Part shown: positions 47,605-54,814 of the stretch, in pieces
Layout: each line of letters starts with the position of its first letter
How positions within the stretch are numbered: the stretch's first letter is position 1
Source of the DNA: CAVQMC01 sp963713505
GTDB lineage: Bacteria > Bacteroidota > Ignavibacteria > Ignavibacteriales > Ignavibacteriaceae
Direction: 5' to 3'
NCBI GenBank assembly: GCA_963713505.1
Contig: CAVQMC010000022.1
Location: 242,170-306,169 of the forward strand
DNA: 64,000 nt
Notes under the pieces: generated by a model
Database searches by the model: none
What the model was told of the DNA's origin: nothing
What the model saw: only the letters and a program-made list of their open reading frames with translations
Program-made: the position numbers and the translations under genes

Positions 47605-48912
47605 ATGGACTTGAACATAATTGAAATAATAATTTACATCTTACTCATTTTAGCTTCAGGGTTTTTATCTTCTGTAGAAATTGCGATAGCTTCGTTTGGT
47701 TCAAATAAAATTGAGGAACTAAAGGAAAAGAATGATAAATATGCTTCTTCTTTCGAAAAAATTCAAAATGATACTAACTCCTTTTTCGGAACCATTCAAA
47801 TTACAACTAATTTAGCTTTAACTGCGGCATCGATATTAAGTTTCCATATTGCTTATAAAATATTTTATCCAATGTTCAGCAGTTCATTTACCAATACACA
47901 AGGCTGGATAATTACTTTAATTGCATTGCTGATTTCGTTAATATTGACTTCTACTTTAACTATGATTTTCGGAATTTTAATGCCCAAAGCTTTAGGATTT
48001 AAATATTCGGAGTCAATAGGAAGATTAACCGTAAAACCATTCATATTTTTCAGTAATATTTTTAAGCTGCCGGTAAAAGGAATTAATTATTTAACAAACA
48101 TTTTCTTATCAATCTTTAAAGAAAAAACAAACTTTTCACAAACACGAATGTCGGAAGACGAGATTAGAATAATTATTTCAGAAGGAGTAAAAACCGGCGC
48201 TATAGACAAAACCGAACATGAAATAATTAATAATATTTTTGAATTTATTGATTTAAGAGCGAACGAAGTAATGGTTCCGCGCACGGAAATGGTTGCTGTT
48301 GATATAAATGATGAATACTCTAAAATTATAAATCAAATTATGCAGACCGGTCATTCGTTAATTCCGGCTTATGAAGAATCATCGGATAATATAGTGGGAG
48401 TTATTCACACAAAAGATTTTATGAAAACTTTTATAGCAGAACAAAAAGCAGAAATAAAAAGTTTGATAAGACCGGCATACTTTGTACCCGAATCAAAATT
48501 GATTTCTGAGATTTTAAAAGAAATGCAGAAACGCGGCGAAAGACTTGCAATTGTTACAGATGAATACGGCGGAACGGAAGGTATAATAACTCTTGAAGAT
48601 ATTCTTGAAGAAATTGTCGGTGAAATAGGAGATAAAACAAAAGAAGAACAAAAAGATTACAGTATTCTGCAGGATGGAAAATATTATGTGCTCGGCTCAA
48701 TGACAATAGATGATTTCAATGAGACATTTAATATTAAACTGCCTGAATCTGAAGAATATAATACAGTTGCCGGATTGATATCATTTAAAACCGGAAAAAT
48801 TTTGAGCCCTGGAGAAAAGTACGAATTTGAAGAATTAGTATTTGAACTGATGAAAAAAATTCGTCAAAAAATGGTACAATTCAGAGTATATTCAACTAGC
48901 CGGAGAATTTAA
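47605..48912 (+). CDS. CNNM/HlyC-CorC family membrane protein with CBS domains
   Basis: The 435-residue protein has a DUF21 membrane domain (about 1-190, four hydrophobic segments), a CBS pair (VMVPRTEMVAVDIND ... VGVIHTKDF and LAIVTDEYGGTEGIITLEDI) and a C-terminal CorC_HlyC domain (YVLGSMTIDDFNETF). Relatives act in magnesium or cobalt efflux or homeostasis. The last residues (STSRRI) may come from a late frameshift: the alternative frame reads GEFKEIVE and stops near 48925. Confidence 0.9.
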   Translation: MDLNIIEIIIYILLILASGFLSSVEIAIASFGSNKIEELKEKNDKYASSFEKIQNDTNSFFGTIQITTNLALTAASILSFHIAYKIFYPMFSSSFTNTQGWIITLIALLISLILTSTLTMIFGILMPKALGFKYSESIGRLTVKPFIFFSNIFKLPVKGINYLTNIFLSIFKEKTNFSQTRMSEDEIRIIISEGVKTGAIDKTEHEIINNIFEFIDLRANEVMVPRTEMVAVDINDEYSKIINQIMQTGHSLIPAYEESSDNIVGVIHTKDFMKTFIAEQKAEIKSLIRPAYFVPESKLISEILKEMQKRGERLAIVTDEYGGTEGIITLEDILEEIVGEIGDKTKEEQKDYSILQDGKYYVLGSMTIDDFNETFNIKLPESEEYNTVAGLISFKTGKILSPGEKYEFEELVFELMKKIRQKMVQFRVYSTSRRI

Positions 48913-48920
48913 GGAAATTG

Positions 48921-49007
48921 TTGAATAAATTTAAAAAAATAAAGAAAAGAGTATTGCAAAGAATTGGAATAAATACTAACTTTGACACGCTTAAAAATGA
49001 AAACTAA
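48921..49007 (+). CDS. Possible 28-residue basic peptide
   Basis: A TTG at 48921 preceded by AAGGAA opens MNKFKKIKKRVLQRIGINTN and ends at TAA 49005-49007. It overlaps the alternative end of the CNNM gene. Basic composition and the ribosome binding site are the only support. Confidence 0.25.
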   Translation: MNKFKKIKKRVLQRIGINTNFDTLKNEN

Positions 49008-49037
49008 GCAAAAGTTCTTAAAAATAATTGAATAAAT

Positions 49038-49108
49038 GCTGGCGTAGCCTGCCGAAGGCAGGTAAACTCAGCTGGTAGAGCAGTCCCGAATTTTCGGGAT
49101 AATCAGCC
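49038..49108 (+). pseudogene. Degenerate tRNA-Thr copy with two inserted palindromes
   Basis: This copy begins with the same bases as the intact tRNA-Thr 110 bases downstream (GCTGGCGTAG). It is then interrupted by CCTGCCGAAGGCAGG plus TAAA, and resumes with CTCAGCTGGTAGAGCAG. The 5' side of the anticodon arm is replaced by TCCCGAATTTTCGGGA, and the 3' side AATCAGCC is kept. The T arm and acceptor 3' strand are missing. It cannot form a working tRNA. Confidence 0.8.
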
Positions 49109-49147
49109 ATGAGTCAGTAAGCAAATAAAATAAGAACTAAAATAAAT

Positions 49148-49220
49148 GCTGGCGTAGCTCAGCTGGTAGAGCAGCTGATTTGTAATCAGCCGGTCGGCGG
49201 TTCAAATCCGTCCGCCAGCT
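49148..49220 (+). tRNA. tRNA-Thr (anticodon UGU)
   Basis: The acceptor stem is GCTGGCG (49148-49154) with CGCCAGC (49213-49219). The D stem is GCTC/GAGC, the anticodon stem GCTGA/TCAGC with loop TTTGTAA, and the T stem GGCGG/CCGTC with TTCAAAT. The anticodon TGT reads ACA. CCA is not encoded. It marks the left edge of accessory DNA, a common integration target. Confidence 0.96.
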
Positions 49221-49223
49221 CTA

Positions 49224-49256
49224 AAAACCCCGAAAATTAAACGTTTTCGGGGTTTT
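49224..49256 (+). terminator. Terminator after tRNA-Thr
   Basis: AAAACCCCGAAAA (49224-49236) pairs perfectly with TTTTCGGGGTTTT (49244-49256) around a 7-base loop. Confidence 0.9.
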
Positions 49257-49357
49257 GCTTTTTAAAGGATTTTGCAATTGATCACAATTGACCAGAACTG
49301 ATGCAAAAATGGGCAAGTTTTGGGCAAGAAAATTTCAAAGCTTTTACATCTTAAAAT

Positions 49358-49512
49358 AGCGAAGGCACACCTTTTTGATCACTGCAGCTGGCGCAGTTTT
49401 TATCCGGATAACTGTTGAGCGAGTTGTTAAATTATTCAAACAACAACGAAGCGAAACTAAGAGAATACAAAAACTGTGACAGCATTAAACAGCAGAAAAG
49501 TGTGCATGAGCG
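49358..49512. repeat. 155-bp direct repeat, copy 1
   Basis: This copy is identical to 52756-52910 at 150 of 155 positions with no length difference. It lies 138 bases after tRNA-Thr. It contains short hairpins (GTTGTT...AACAAC) and no supported gene. The two copies flank the phage-like operon. The rest of 49257-49722 is noncoding: a hairpin near 49553-49597 and a TTTGCG...GAGCAATTG repeat at 49626-49680. Confidence 0.9.
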
Positions 49513-49552
49513 TTAATACATTCCCCACATAACCGAAACAAAAAGTGTGTAA

Positions 49553-49680
49553 TAAAAAACTTTGCTGCGAATTCTGAGCAGCAGAGTTTTAATGTTTTTA
49601 AATAATTTGACTTACTGAATATTATAAAAAATTATTTGCGAGTTTTTACGAAGTAATAAACGAGCAATTGATTTTGACAG
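49553..49680. repeat. Recurrent hairpin-plus-TTTGCG/GAGCAATTG module, copy 1
   Basis: A stem AACTTTGCTGC/GCAGCAGAGTT is followed by AAAATTATTTGCG, 24 variable bases, then GAGCAATTGATTTT-GACAG. The same order recurs at 52486-52607, 52962-53056 and 54535-54658. Confidence 0.6.
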
Positions 49681-49687
49681 AAATAAA

Positions 49688-49717
49688 AAAGCTGCCGGAT
49701 GGGCTCCGGCAGCCTTT
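49688..49717 (-). terminator. Terminator of the minus-strand phage-like operon
   Basis: GCTGCCGGA (49691-49699) and TCCGGCAGC pair around TGGGC. On the minus strand a run of six T follows. It lies 5 bases past the ATPase stop. Confidence 0.85.
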
Positions 49718-49722
49718 GAATA

Positions 49723-50835
49723 TTACGCGGCTAATTTAGGTATGTAGTTCTGGATGTAAACAATCGGATCTTCCGGTGCGGCTTCTTTGAGTTCTTCAAA
49801 AAGAATTTCTAAAGCTTGTCTGTGCTGTTTAAGAGTAAACGGTTTCATCTTGGCGATTTCGGTTTGGCTTTTCGTTCCGAATATCCTTTCAATTATAACG
49901 GCTTTAAGCTGTTTATCTGCTTTTGATCTCGCATCACCTAAACCGTATTTATCAAATATCCCGGAAATATTTTCAATTTCAATCTGTGTTCTTAACTTCC
50001 TTTCAAAATATTCATGGTCTGTACCGGGTGTTAAATTGTCGCTGAAAGTTGCGCCGGAAACCTCACCGACTGGAAGCCCGGTAATGAAATTTATAACCGG
50101 TTTAAAATTCCGGTAATTCGGAAATTCAAAGCGCTTTCCGTTTATTGTATCGCTTCTGTCCTTCAGAACATAACCTACATTCTGCTGAACGGGTCTGCCG
50201 TCTTTATCCAGATCTTTTTCCAGCTGCATCCAGACATTAAGATCGGTTTCATAAGGCGTTTCACCGGCAATCTTCATTTTAACGCCGCTCTTTACAAACT
50301 GACCTTTTTTAATTACCTGGCCGCTGTCGTTGGTTTCATCTTCTTCCTTATCATACTCAAAACCGCCTCTGCCGGTAAAAACGATATTACCTTCAACCTC
50401 TACAAATCTGTCGGAAAATTCTTCCTGCCATGCCGGAAGAAGAGCGCCCCAGTCGTTTAGGAACATGCGCTGCTTATTGTTTTTCTTTTTATAATCTCTT
50501 ACATATTGATAATAAACCTTTGTAAGCGAATCCATGAAAAGAAAATCGATTTCTTTATTTGAAAGGAATTCAAAAGCCTGGATTACATCTGCAAGTCTTG
50601 TTGTATCCTTCGCAATTGCTTTAATGCCGGCTTTCTTGAAAATTTTGATTAAGAAACGGCTTCCTTTTTCATTATCAATTATTAAAATCGGCTTTTTAAG
50701 TTTTAATTGTTTATAAACACCGATTACAAAATCGGTAGCAGTGCGGGATTTACCCGCACCCTGAAAACCGCCGAAGCTTGCCTTGATAAAATGATTTTTA
50801 GCTACTAGATCGGTTGCAAATTCACTTAATTTCAT
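49723..50835 (-). CDS. Phage/plasmid-type RecA-like AAA ATPase
   Basis: The 370-residue P-loop protein has Walker A GGFQGAGKSRT (22-32) and Walker B IDFLFMDSLTK near 100-110, with a C-terminal helical tail. It resembles the AAA_24/Sak4-like ATPases of phages and mobile elements that load or assist recombination proteins. The exact role is inferred. GGGAGG precedes the ATG. It is the last gene of a six-gene minus-strand operon. Confidence 0.75.
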   Translation of the reverse strand: MKLSEFATDLVAKNHFIKASFGGFQGAGKSRTATDFVIGVYKQLKLKKPILIIDNEKGSRFLIKIFKKAGIKAIAKDTTRLADVIQAFEFLSNKEIDFLFMDSLTKVYYQYVRDYKKKNNKQRMFLNDWGALLPAWQEEFSDRFVEVEGNIVFTGRGGFEYDKEEDETNDSGQVIKKGQFVKSGVKMKIAGETPYETDLNVWMQLEKDLDKDGRPVQQNVGYVLKDRSDTINGKRFEFPNYRNFKPVINFITGLPVGEVSGATFSDNLTPGTDHEYFERKLRTQIEIENISGIFDKYGLGDARSKADKQLKAVIIERIFGTKSQTEIAKMKPFTLKQHRQALEILFEELKEAAPEDPIVYIQNYIPKLAA

Positions 50836-50850
50836 AATATATACCTCCCA

Positions 50851-51057
50851 TTACTTTTCATATTTCAGAAAATAGAAATGTTTGTTAAAAAATTTTTTGT
50901 GGGTTGAAAACAGCTTATCTTCAAACTTTACAATGAATGAAGGAATATTAAAGCTGTCGTTAATCTCGGCAAGAACTGTAACATCATTGCCCGTTTGAAT
51001 CAGAACTTTTGCAGCAAGAACAACATCCTTGCTGCATCTATAAATTTTCTTATCCAT
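50851..51057 (-). CDS. Hypothetical protein, 68 residues
   Basis: This is a small, mixed alpha/beta protein (MDKKIYRCSKDVVLAAKVLI ...) with no motif I recognise. It overlaps the end of the upstream 70-residue gene by 8 bases and has AAGGAGG upstream, so it is very likely translated as part of the operon. Confidence 0.7.
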   Translation of the reverse strand: MDKKIYRCSKDVVLAAKVLIQTGNDVTVLAEINDSFNIPSFIVKFEDKLFSTHKKFFNKHFYFLKYEK

Positions 51058-51262
51058 GAAACCTCCTTTCTGCTTCTTCCATGCTGCAGCTGATTAAATA
51101 TTCAGAATACCACTGCATTATTTCACTTTGCCAGCGTGGATAGTTATCTAAAAGAATTTCAATTATTTGATCATCAGTAATTCTTAATGCTTTTTGAACT
51201 TCTTCCAGTCCGTGTGCTTCAAGTACTCTCATCGCTTCTTCTATTGTTGCTTGAAATTTCAT
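51050..51262 (-). CDS. Hypothetical protein, 70 residues
   Basis: This helical, acidic small protein contains EEAMRVLEAHGLEEVQKALR and DNYPRWQSEIMQWYSEYL. No family is recognised. It sits between the ArdC-like gene (13 bases upstream) and the 68-residue gene, which overlaps it. Confidence 0.7.
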   Translation of the reverse strand: MKFQATIEEAMRVLEAHGLEEVQKALRITDDQIIEILLDNYPRWQSEIMQWYSEYLISCSMEEAERRFHG

Positions 51263-51274
51263 AGGAATACCTTT

Positions 51275-51643
51275 CTAAGCTGCCGCTTTCTTTATTTCTT
51301 CGGTCTGCATAATGTCGAAAACAGTTTTATAGATGAAATAAACTTCTCCCGTTTCATCTTCATCATCCGATTTTGACCCGGCAGGAACAGCGATAAGAAA
51401 ACCGGATGAACCTTTTTTGACCTGTCTGCCGTATTTCTGCCACTGGCGGTAACCGGCAACAATACTGACCGGAACATCGCTCATATTTTGAAAATAGATT
51501 AAGCACTGGTTGCGTGCTGTCAGTTCGTGACCTTCCGGGTTGCGGATACCCAGTTCAAGGGCAATAGATTCCCGCTGTTCAACGGGAATCTTTGCAAGCT
51601 GGCTTATTAAAAAGCTTATTCTTTCTTTCTTGGATTGTTTCAT
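51275..51643 (-). CDS. ArdC N-terminal-domain-like protein
   Basis: The 122-residue protein has the ssDNA-binding pattern of the ArdC antirestriction N-terminal domain: ARNQCLIYFQ, VAGYRQWQKYGRQVKKGSSG and FLIAVPAG, then YFIYKTVFDIMQTEE. The metallopeptidase domain of full-length ArdC is absent. Its ATG overlaps the stop of the upstream gene (TGATG). Such short forms are common in phages and conjugative elements. Confidence 0.7.
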   Translation of the reverse strand: MKQSKKERISFLISQLAKIPVEQRESIALELGIRNPEGHELTARNQCLIYFQNMSDVPVSIVAGYRQWQKYGRQVKKGSSGFLIAVPAGSKSDDEDETGEVYFIYKTVFDIMQTEEIKKAAA

Positions 51644-52030
51644 CAGGCTGCACTCCTTCCTCCGGCAGCCCTGACCGGGTGAACAAAATTAGAACTGTAT
51701 GTAACTATATCCGAACATCTGCAGAGCTGGCGGAAATTGCTGAAATAAAGTTTTGATTTATTTGATTTGATAAGTAAATATGAATTGATATAAACCAGGT
51801 AAAACCGGCGGCCGCTGTGAATAACTTCTTTAATAAAATACTGGTGAGGATCTAAAGCGCCTTTAAGCCAGCCGAGAAAATTTTCTCTTTTTAAAATCTT
51901 CTTTGAAGATTATTACAAGCTGCTCTAATGATTTAAACCTGCCGGTTGACTTAAAACCGAAGTGTGAAGCACCGCATTTTAACGCGATGCTTCCTAAATA
52001 TTTATGATTAAATAAAAGAGTATTAACCAT
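51643..52030 (-). CDS. Hypothetical operon protein (one-base frameshift)
   Basis: GGGAGG precedes ATG 52030 (MVNTLLFNHKYLGSIALKCG ... FKEDFKKR). The frame then breaks near 51874-51890, and one base fewer joins it to ENFLGWLKGALDPHQYFIKE, which continues to a TGA overlapping the ArdC-like start. The exact overlap at the end supports one real 128-residue gene of unknown function. The length, 388 bases, is one more than a multiple of three. Confidence 0.6.
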
Positions 52031-52068
52031 ATCGACCTCCCATAGTTTTAGTTTTTAGATGAGATTTA

Positions 52069-52248
52069 TTAAAAATCTTTATTGACTTTCCACTTGCTTT
52101 TATAAATTTTAACAAGTGTTTTAGTAACCGATCTTGTTATTTCATCTTTATTTCCGCACAAATACTGAAATAAAGTTTCAGCACTGCCGGATTTTTCTTG
52201 TTTAATTAAATCATACATTATCATTAGGATGAATAATTCCTTATGCAT
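52069..52248 (-). CDS. Small hypothetical protein, 59 residues
   Basis: ATG 52248 behind GGAGG opens MHKELFILMIMYDLIKQEKS and ends with KIYKSKWKVNKDF. It is the first gene of the minus-strand operon. The sequence is helical and basic at the end; no family is recognised. Confidence 0.6.
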   Translation of the reverse strand: MHKELFILMIMYDLIKQEKSGSAETLFQYLCGNKDEITRSVTKTLVKIYKSKWKVNKDF

Positions 52249-52294
52249 TATTACCTCCGAAAAAAATTAAACAACCGCCCCGCCGCTGAAAAAA

Positions 52295-52473
52295 CAAAAA
52301 AGAAAAGGCGAAAAAGAAAAAACACTTATTACAATTACAGGGCAGAGCACAGGGCTTCAAGGGCGAAAAATGCTGCCGTTAGTTAAAATTTACTGGCGGC
52401 ATTTTTTGTCCCTTTACAGCCCGAGCACTGCACTGTATAATTTCTGTTTTTTCTTTCGCCTTTGATTTTTTTA
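52295..52473. repeat. 180-bp imperfect inverted repeat upstream of the phage-like operon
   Basis: The two arms, 52295-52383 and 52392-52473, are complementary over roughly 80 bases with small gaps. The 8-base loop is TAAAATTT and the inner stem ATGCTGCC/GGCGGCAT. It begins about 47 bases before the first operon gene. The right arm contains a good promoter, and the left arm a mirror-image weaker one. Confidence 0.7.
52413..52441 (+). promoter_or_regulatory. Promoter-like sequence in the right arm of the inverted repeat
   Basis: TTTACA (52413-52418) and TATAAT (52436-52441) are separated by 17 bases. No + strand gene follows, but a terminator-like hairpin GGTGCAGC/GCTGCAACC with TTTTT lies at 52491-52515, so a transcript of about 70 bases is possible. 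Confidence 0.45.
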
Positions 52474-52485
52474 ATTCAACTGGAC

Positions 52486-52607
52486 AAAAAATGGTGCAGC
52501 GAAGCTGCAACCTTTTTAATCATACCAATGAAATGATGAACCTTTTATATAAAAATTATTTGCGATAGGAGGGGAAGTAGGAATAACGAGCAATTGATTT
52601 TTGACAA
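52486..52607. repeat. Recurrent hairpin-plus-TTTGCG/GAGCAATTG module, copy 2
   Basis: A hairpin GGTGCAGC-GAA-GCTGCAACC is followed by AAAATTATTTGCG, a variable spacer and CGAGCAATTGATTTTTGACA. A further stem CCGGAAG/CTTCCGG follows at 52641-52668. Confidence 0.6.
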
Positions 52608-52755
52608 GACTTTAACATTCGATGAACTGAAAACAAAAAACCGGAAGCATTGATGGAAACACTTCCGGTATCCCTTTATGGAATTAACGTTAATCTATCG
52701 GCCCTCTTTGAAATAAAAATAAGAATAAGAGGAAATAATTCCAATAAAATACTTA

Positions 52756-52910
52756 AGCGAAGGCACATCTTTTTGGTCACTGAAGCTGGCGCAGTTTTTA
52801 TCCGGATAATTGTTGAGCGAGTTGTTAAATTATTCAAACAACAACGAAGCGAAACTAAGAGAATAGAAAAACTGTGACAGCATTAAACAGCAGAAAAGTG
52901 TGCATGAGCG
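52756..52910. repeat. 155-bp direct repeat, copy 2
   Basis: This is the partner of 49358-49512, 96.8 percent identical. All five differences are substitutions that would change the amino acid in the one shared open frame, so the repeat is unlikely to be kept for a protein. The stretch 52249-53208 holds no supported gene beyond these repeats. Confidence 0.9.
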
Positions 52911-52961
52911 GCAATACCATGCACAACAAACAAATGTTAAATAAAAATACCACCCCAAAAA

Positions 52962-53056
52962 AATAAAACCTTGTTGCACTGCAACATGGTTTTCTTCATA
53001 CAGATGAAATGACATAAATTGAAAAGATTAAAACATTTGCGGAGCAATTGTTTTTG
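52962..53056. repeat. Recurrent module, copy 3 (short form)
   Basis: The hairpin AAAACCTTGTTGCA/TGCAACATGGTTTT (52966-52993) is followed by a compact CATTTGCGGAGCAATTG in which the variable spacer is missing. Confidence 0.55.
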
Positions 53057-53208
53057 AGATAAGAAGATAAAAAGATCGATAATATTGATTATAATTTTCA
53101 GAGATTAAAATAATTTATACTATTTAAAAGATTACTTAGTAAAAATAAGAATATAGTTATAAAATAAATGAGTTTTTCAAATACTAAATATTAAAATTAT
53201 ATCAACAT

Positions 53209-53685
53209 ATGATGAATTCTTATTCTTTAAAAAATAAAATTATAATTAATCTGATAATTAGCGTAATTATTTCAATTTATGGTTGCAAAAAAGAAATTAT
53301 TTATAAAGGTAATAAAGATTTAATTGGAAAATGGAAGGGATATGCAATTGAAATAAAACCAAACAATAAAAATGATCTAATCAATTTTGATGTTGAAAAT
53401 TATGGATATGCAAGACTGGAATTGAATAAAGATAGTGCATTTACTTTTATGTTGGAAATAATGAAGGATGTAGTAGTTGATAAAGAAATATTTGGGAATC
53501 AATATGGAAAAAAAGTAATTCAAGCAGGATACAAAAAATACAAAAGAGGCTTTTATTTAGCAGATAGTAATAAAATAGTATTTTATGATTACAACAAAAT
53601 AACTAATAAAAATTACAAATATTATTTTAGAGAAAATATTTTGTATACAATATTTTCTGACAAAAAAATAATATATGGAATATAG
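53209..53685 (+). CDS. Hypothetical lipoprotein
   Basis: The 158-residue protein has a signal sequence and lipobox ISIYGC (cysteine near residue 26). GNKDLIGKWKGYAIEIKPNN follows, then a beta-rich domain ending with a YYFRENILYTIFSDKK strand. The pattern LIGKWKG...Y suggests a lipocalin-like fold, but this is inference. Alternative start two codons in. AT-rich like its neighbour. Confidence 0.65.
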   Translation: MMNSYSLKNKIIINLIISVIISIYGCKKEIIYKGNKDLIGKWKGYAIEIKPNNKNDLINFDVENYGYARLELNKDSAFTFMLEIMKDVVVDKEIFGNQYGKKVIQAGYKKYKRGFYLADSNKIVFYDYNKITNKNYKYYFRENILYTIFSDKKIIYGI

Positions 53686-53726
53686 CATGGGAAAAATAAA
53701 CAAAAATTATTTGAAGGAAATAAATT

Positions 53727-54485
53727 ATGAAAACAAATAAAATCAAATATATAGTTTTTTTATTACTTATTATTAGCATAATAGGCTGCAAAAAAGATAA
53801 TAATAATCCTGTTTGATGAAACATCATTCTCATCTAAGGGTGCAGATTATCTACCGTTATCATCTGGTAAAGTTATAAATGTAAAAGCAACAGGAACAGG
53901 AACTGAATATGATTCAGTTGGAAATGTTACAGATATTACTCAGATTACAAATCAAACTTTTAGCGCCACTATTGGGGCAGCAAGTAATGTAAGGAATATG
54001 ACTGCATATCCAATTTTTGGTAATGATAATAATAAAAGCAGTTTTTTATGTTTTTTAGCATCTAACAATGATGAAATAATGGGATTTGATGAATTACAAA
54101 ATAGTCAAATTGTAGTTGCATTACCCAATAATATGTCAATTGGACAAGAATGGATTGCAAATCCACAAGACCCAACAAATCAACAATATAAGATAAAATT
54201 AGTTGAGAATTTAAAAAAATTTTACCAACTATGCGGGTAAAAGTTATAATAATACTATAAATATTTTGCTTACAGTAAATTTTATGATAACTGAAAATTA
54301 TGGTTATGGTATATGGAATTACACAAGAAATATTTAATGCAAATATATATTTGGCTAAAGGTATTGGTATTATTGGTGTTAAATTGAATAATTTTGAGGA
54401 AATATCAGATTATAGATATATACAATACAATTATCATTATTATTTAAGAAGAACAGCTGTTGGTGAAATGGGTGTTATTGATTAA
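53727..54485 (+). CDS. Hypothetical lipoprotein, three frameshifts
   Basis: GAAGGA precedes ATG 53727 (MKTNKIKYIVFLLLIISIIG then CKK, a lipobox). The frame breaks at about 53815, 54220 and 54330. Joining the pieces (DETSFSSKGADYLPLSSGKV, FTNYAGKSYNNTINILLTVN, EIFNANIYLAKGIGIIGVKL) gives about 251 residues. The total length is a multiple of three, as expected from three one-base insertions. The repeated-strand domain resembles surface lipoproteins of unknown function. A terminator follows. Confidence 0.55.
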
Positions 54486-54534
54486 AAAGAGTAATTGCTT
54501 TAAGCTTAAAAATCAATATTTACATAACAATTAT

Positions 54535-54567
54535 AAAAAGGCTGCAGCTTGTCTGCAGCTTTTTTAT
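54535..54567 (+). terminator. Terminator after the lipoprotein gene
   Basis: AAGGCTGCAG and CTGCAGCTTT pair around CTTGT and run into six T residues. It also forms the first part of recurrent module copy 4. Confidence 0.8.
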
Positions 54568-54599
54568 GTAATTTCAATGTTCAGCTTTGATGATAGACA

Positions 54600-54658
54600 A
54601 AAAATTATTTGCGAAATGAAGCGCAGGAGGCTACAGTGAGCAATTGATTTTTGACAGA
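54600..54658. repeat. Recurrent module, copy 4
   Basis: AAAATTATTTGCG, a 26-base variable spacer containing GCAGGAGG, then GTGAGCAATTGATTTTTGACAG. A stem GCCGG/CCGGT with an inner CTTCA/TGAAG follows at 54690-54741. Confidence 0.6.
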
Positions 54659-54763
54659 ATGAACACGGAAAGATTAACTGATAAAAAATTGCCGGCTGTA
54701 ACGACTTCAAGCCCTTGGGCGAAAAAAGTGAAGCCGGTAATTTTTATAAGAGGGGTATAAAAT

Positions 54764-54791
54764 AAAAAACCCGCACCATTCAGTGCGGGTT
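54764..54791 (-). terminator. Terminator of the endonuclease gene
   Basis: AACCCGCAC (54768-54776) pairs with GTGCGGGTT (54783-54791). On the minus strand it is followed by a T-rich tract. Confidence 0.85.
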
Positions 54792-54814
54792 AATTATACC
54801 TAACCAGTTTATTT

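Noticed and set aside
49038..49108. Functional intron-containing tRNA-Thr
   Set aside because: The T arm and 3' acceptor strand are missing and the anticodon loop is replaced, so it cannot mature to a tRNA.
52650..52877. Open frame of 75 codons ending in repeat copy 2
   Set aside because: It starts inside a terminator-like hairpin and ends in the 155-bp repeat, where all five differences from the other copy change the residue and the other copy has no start.
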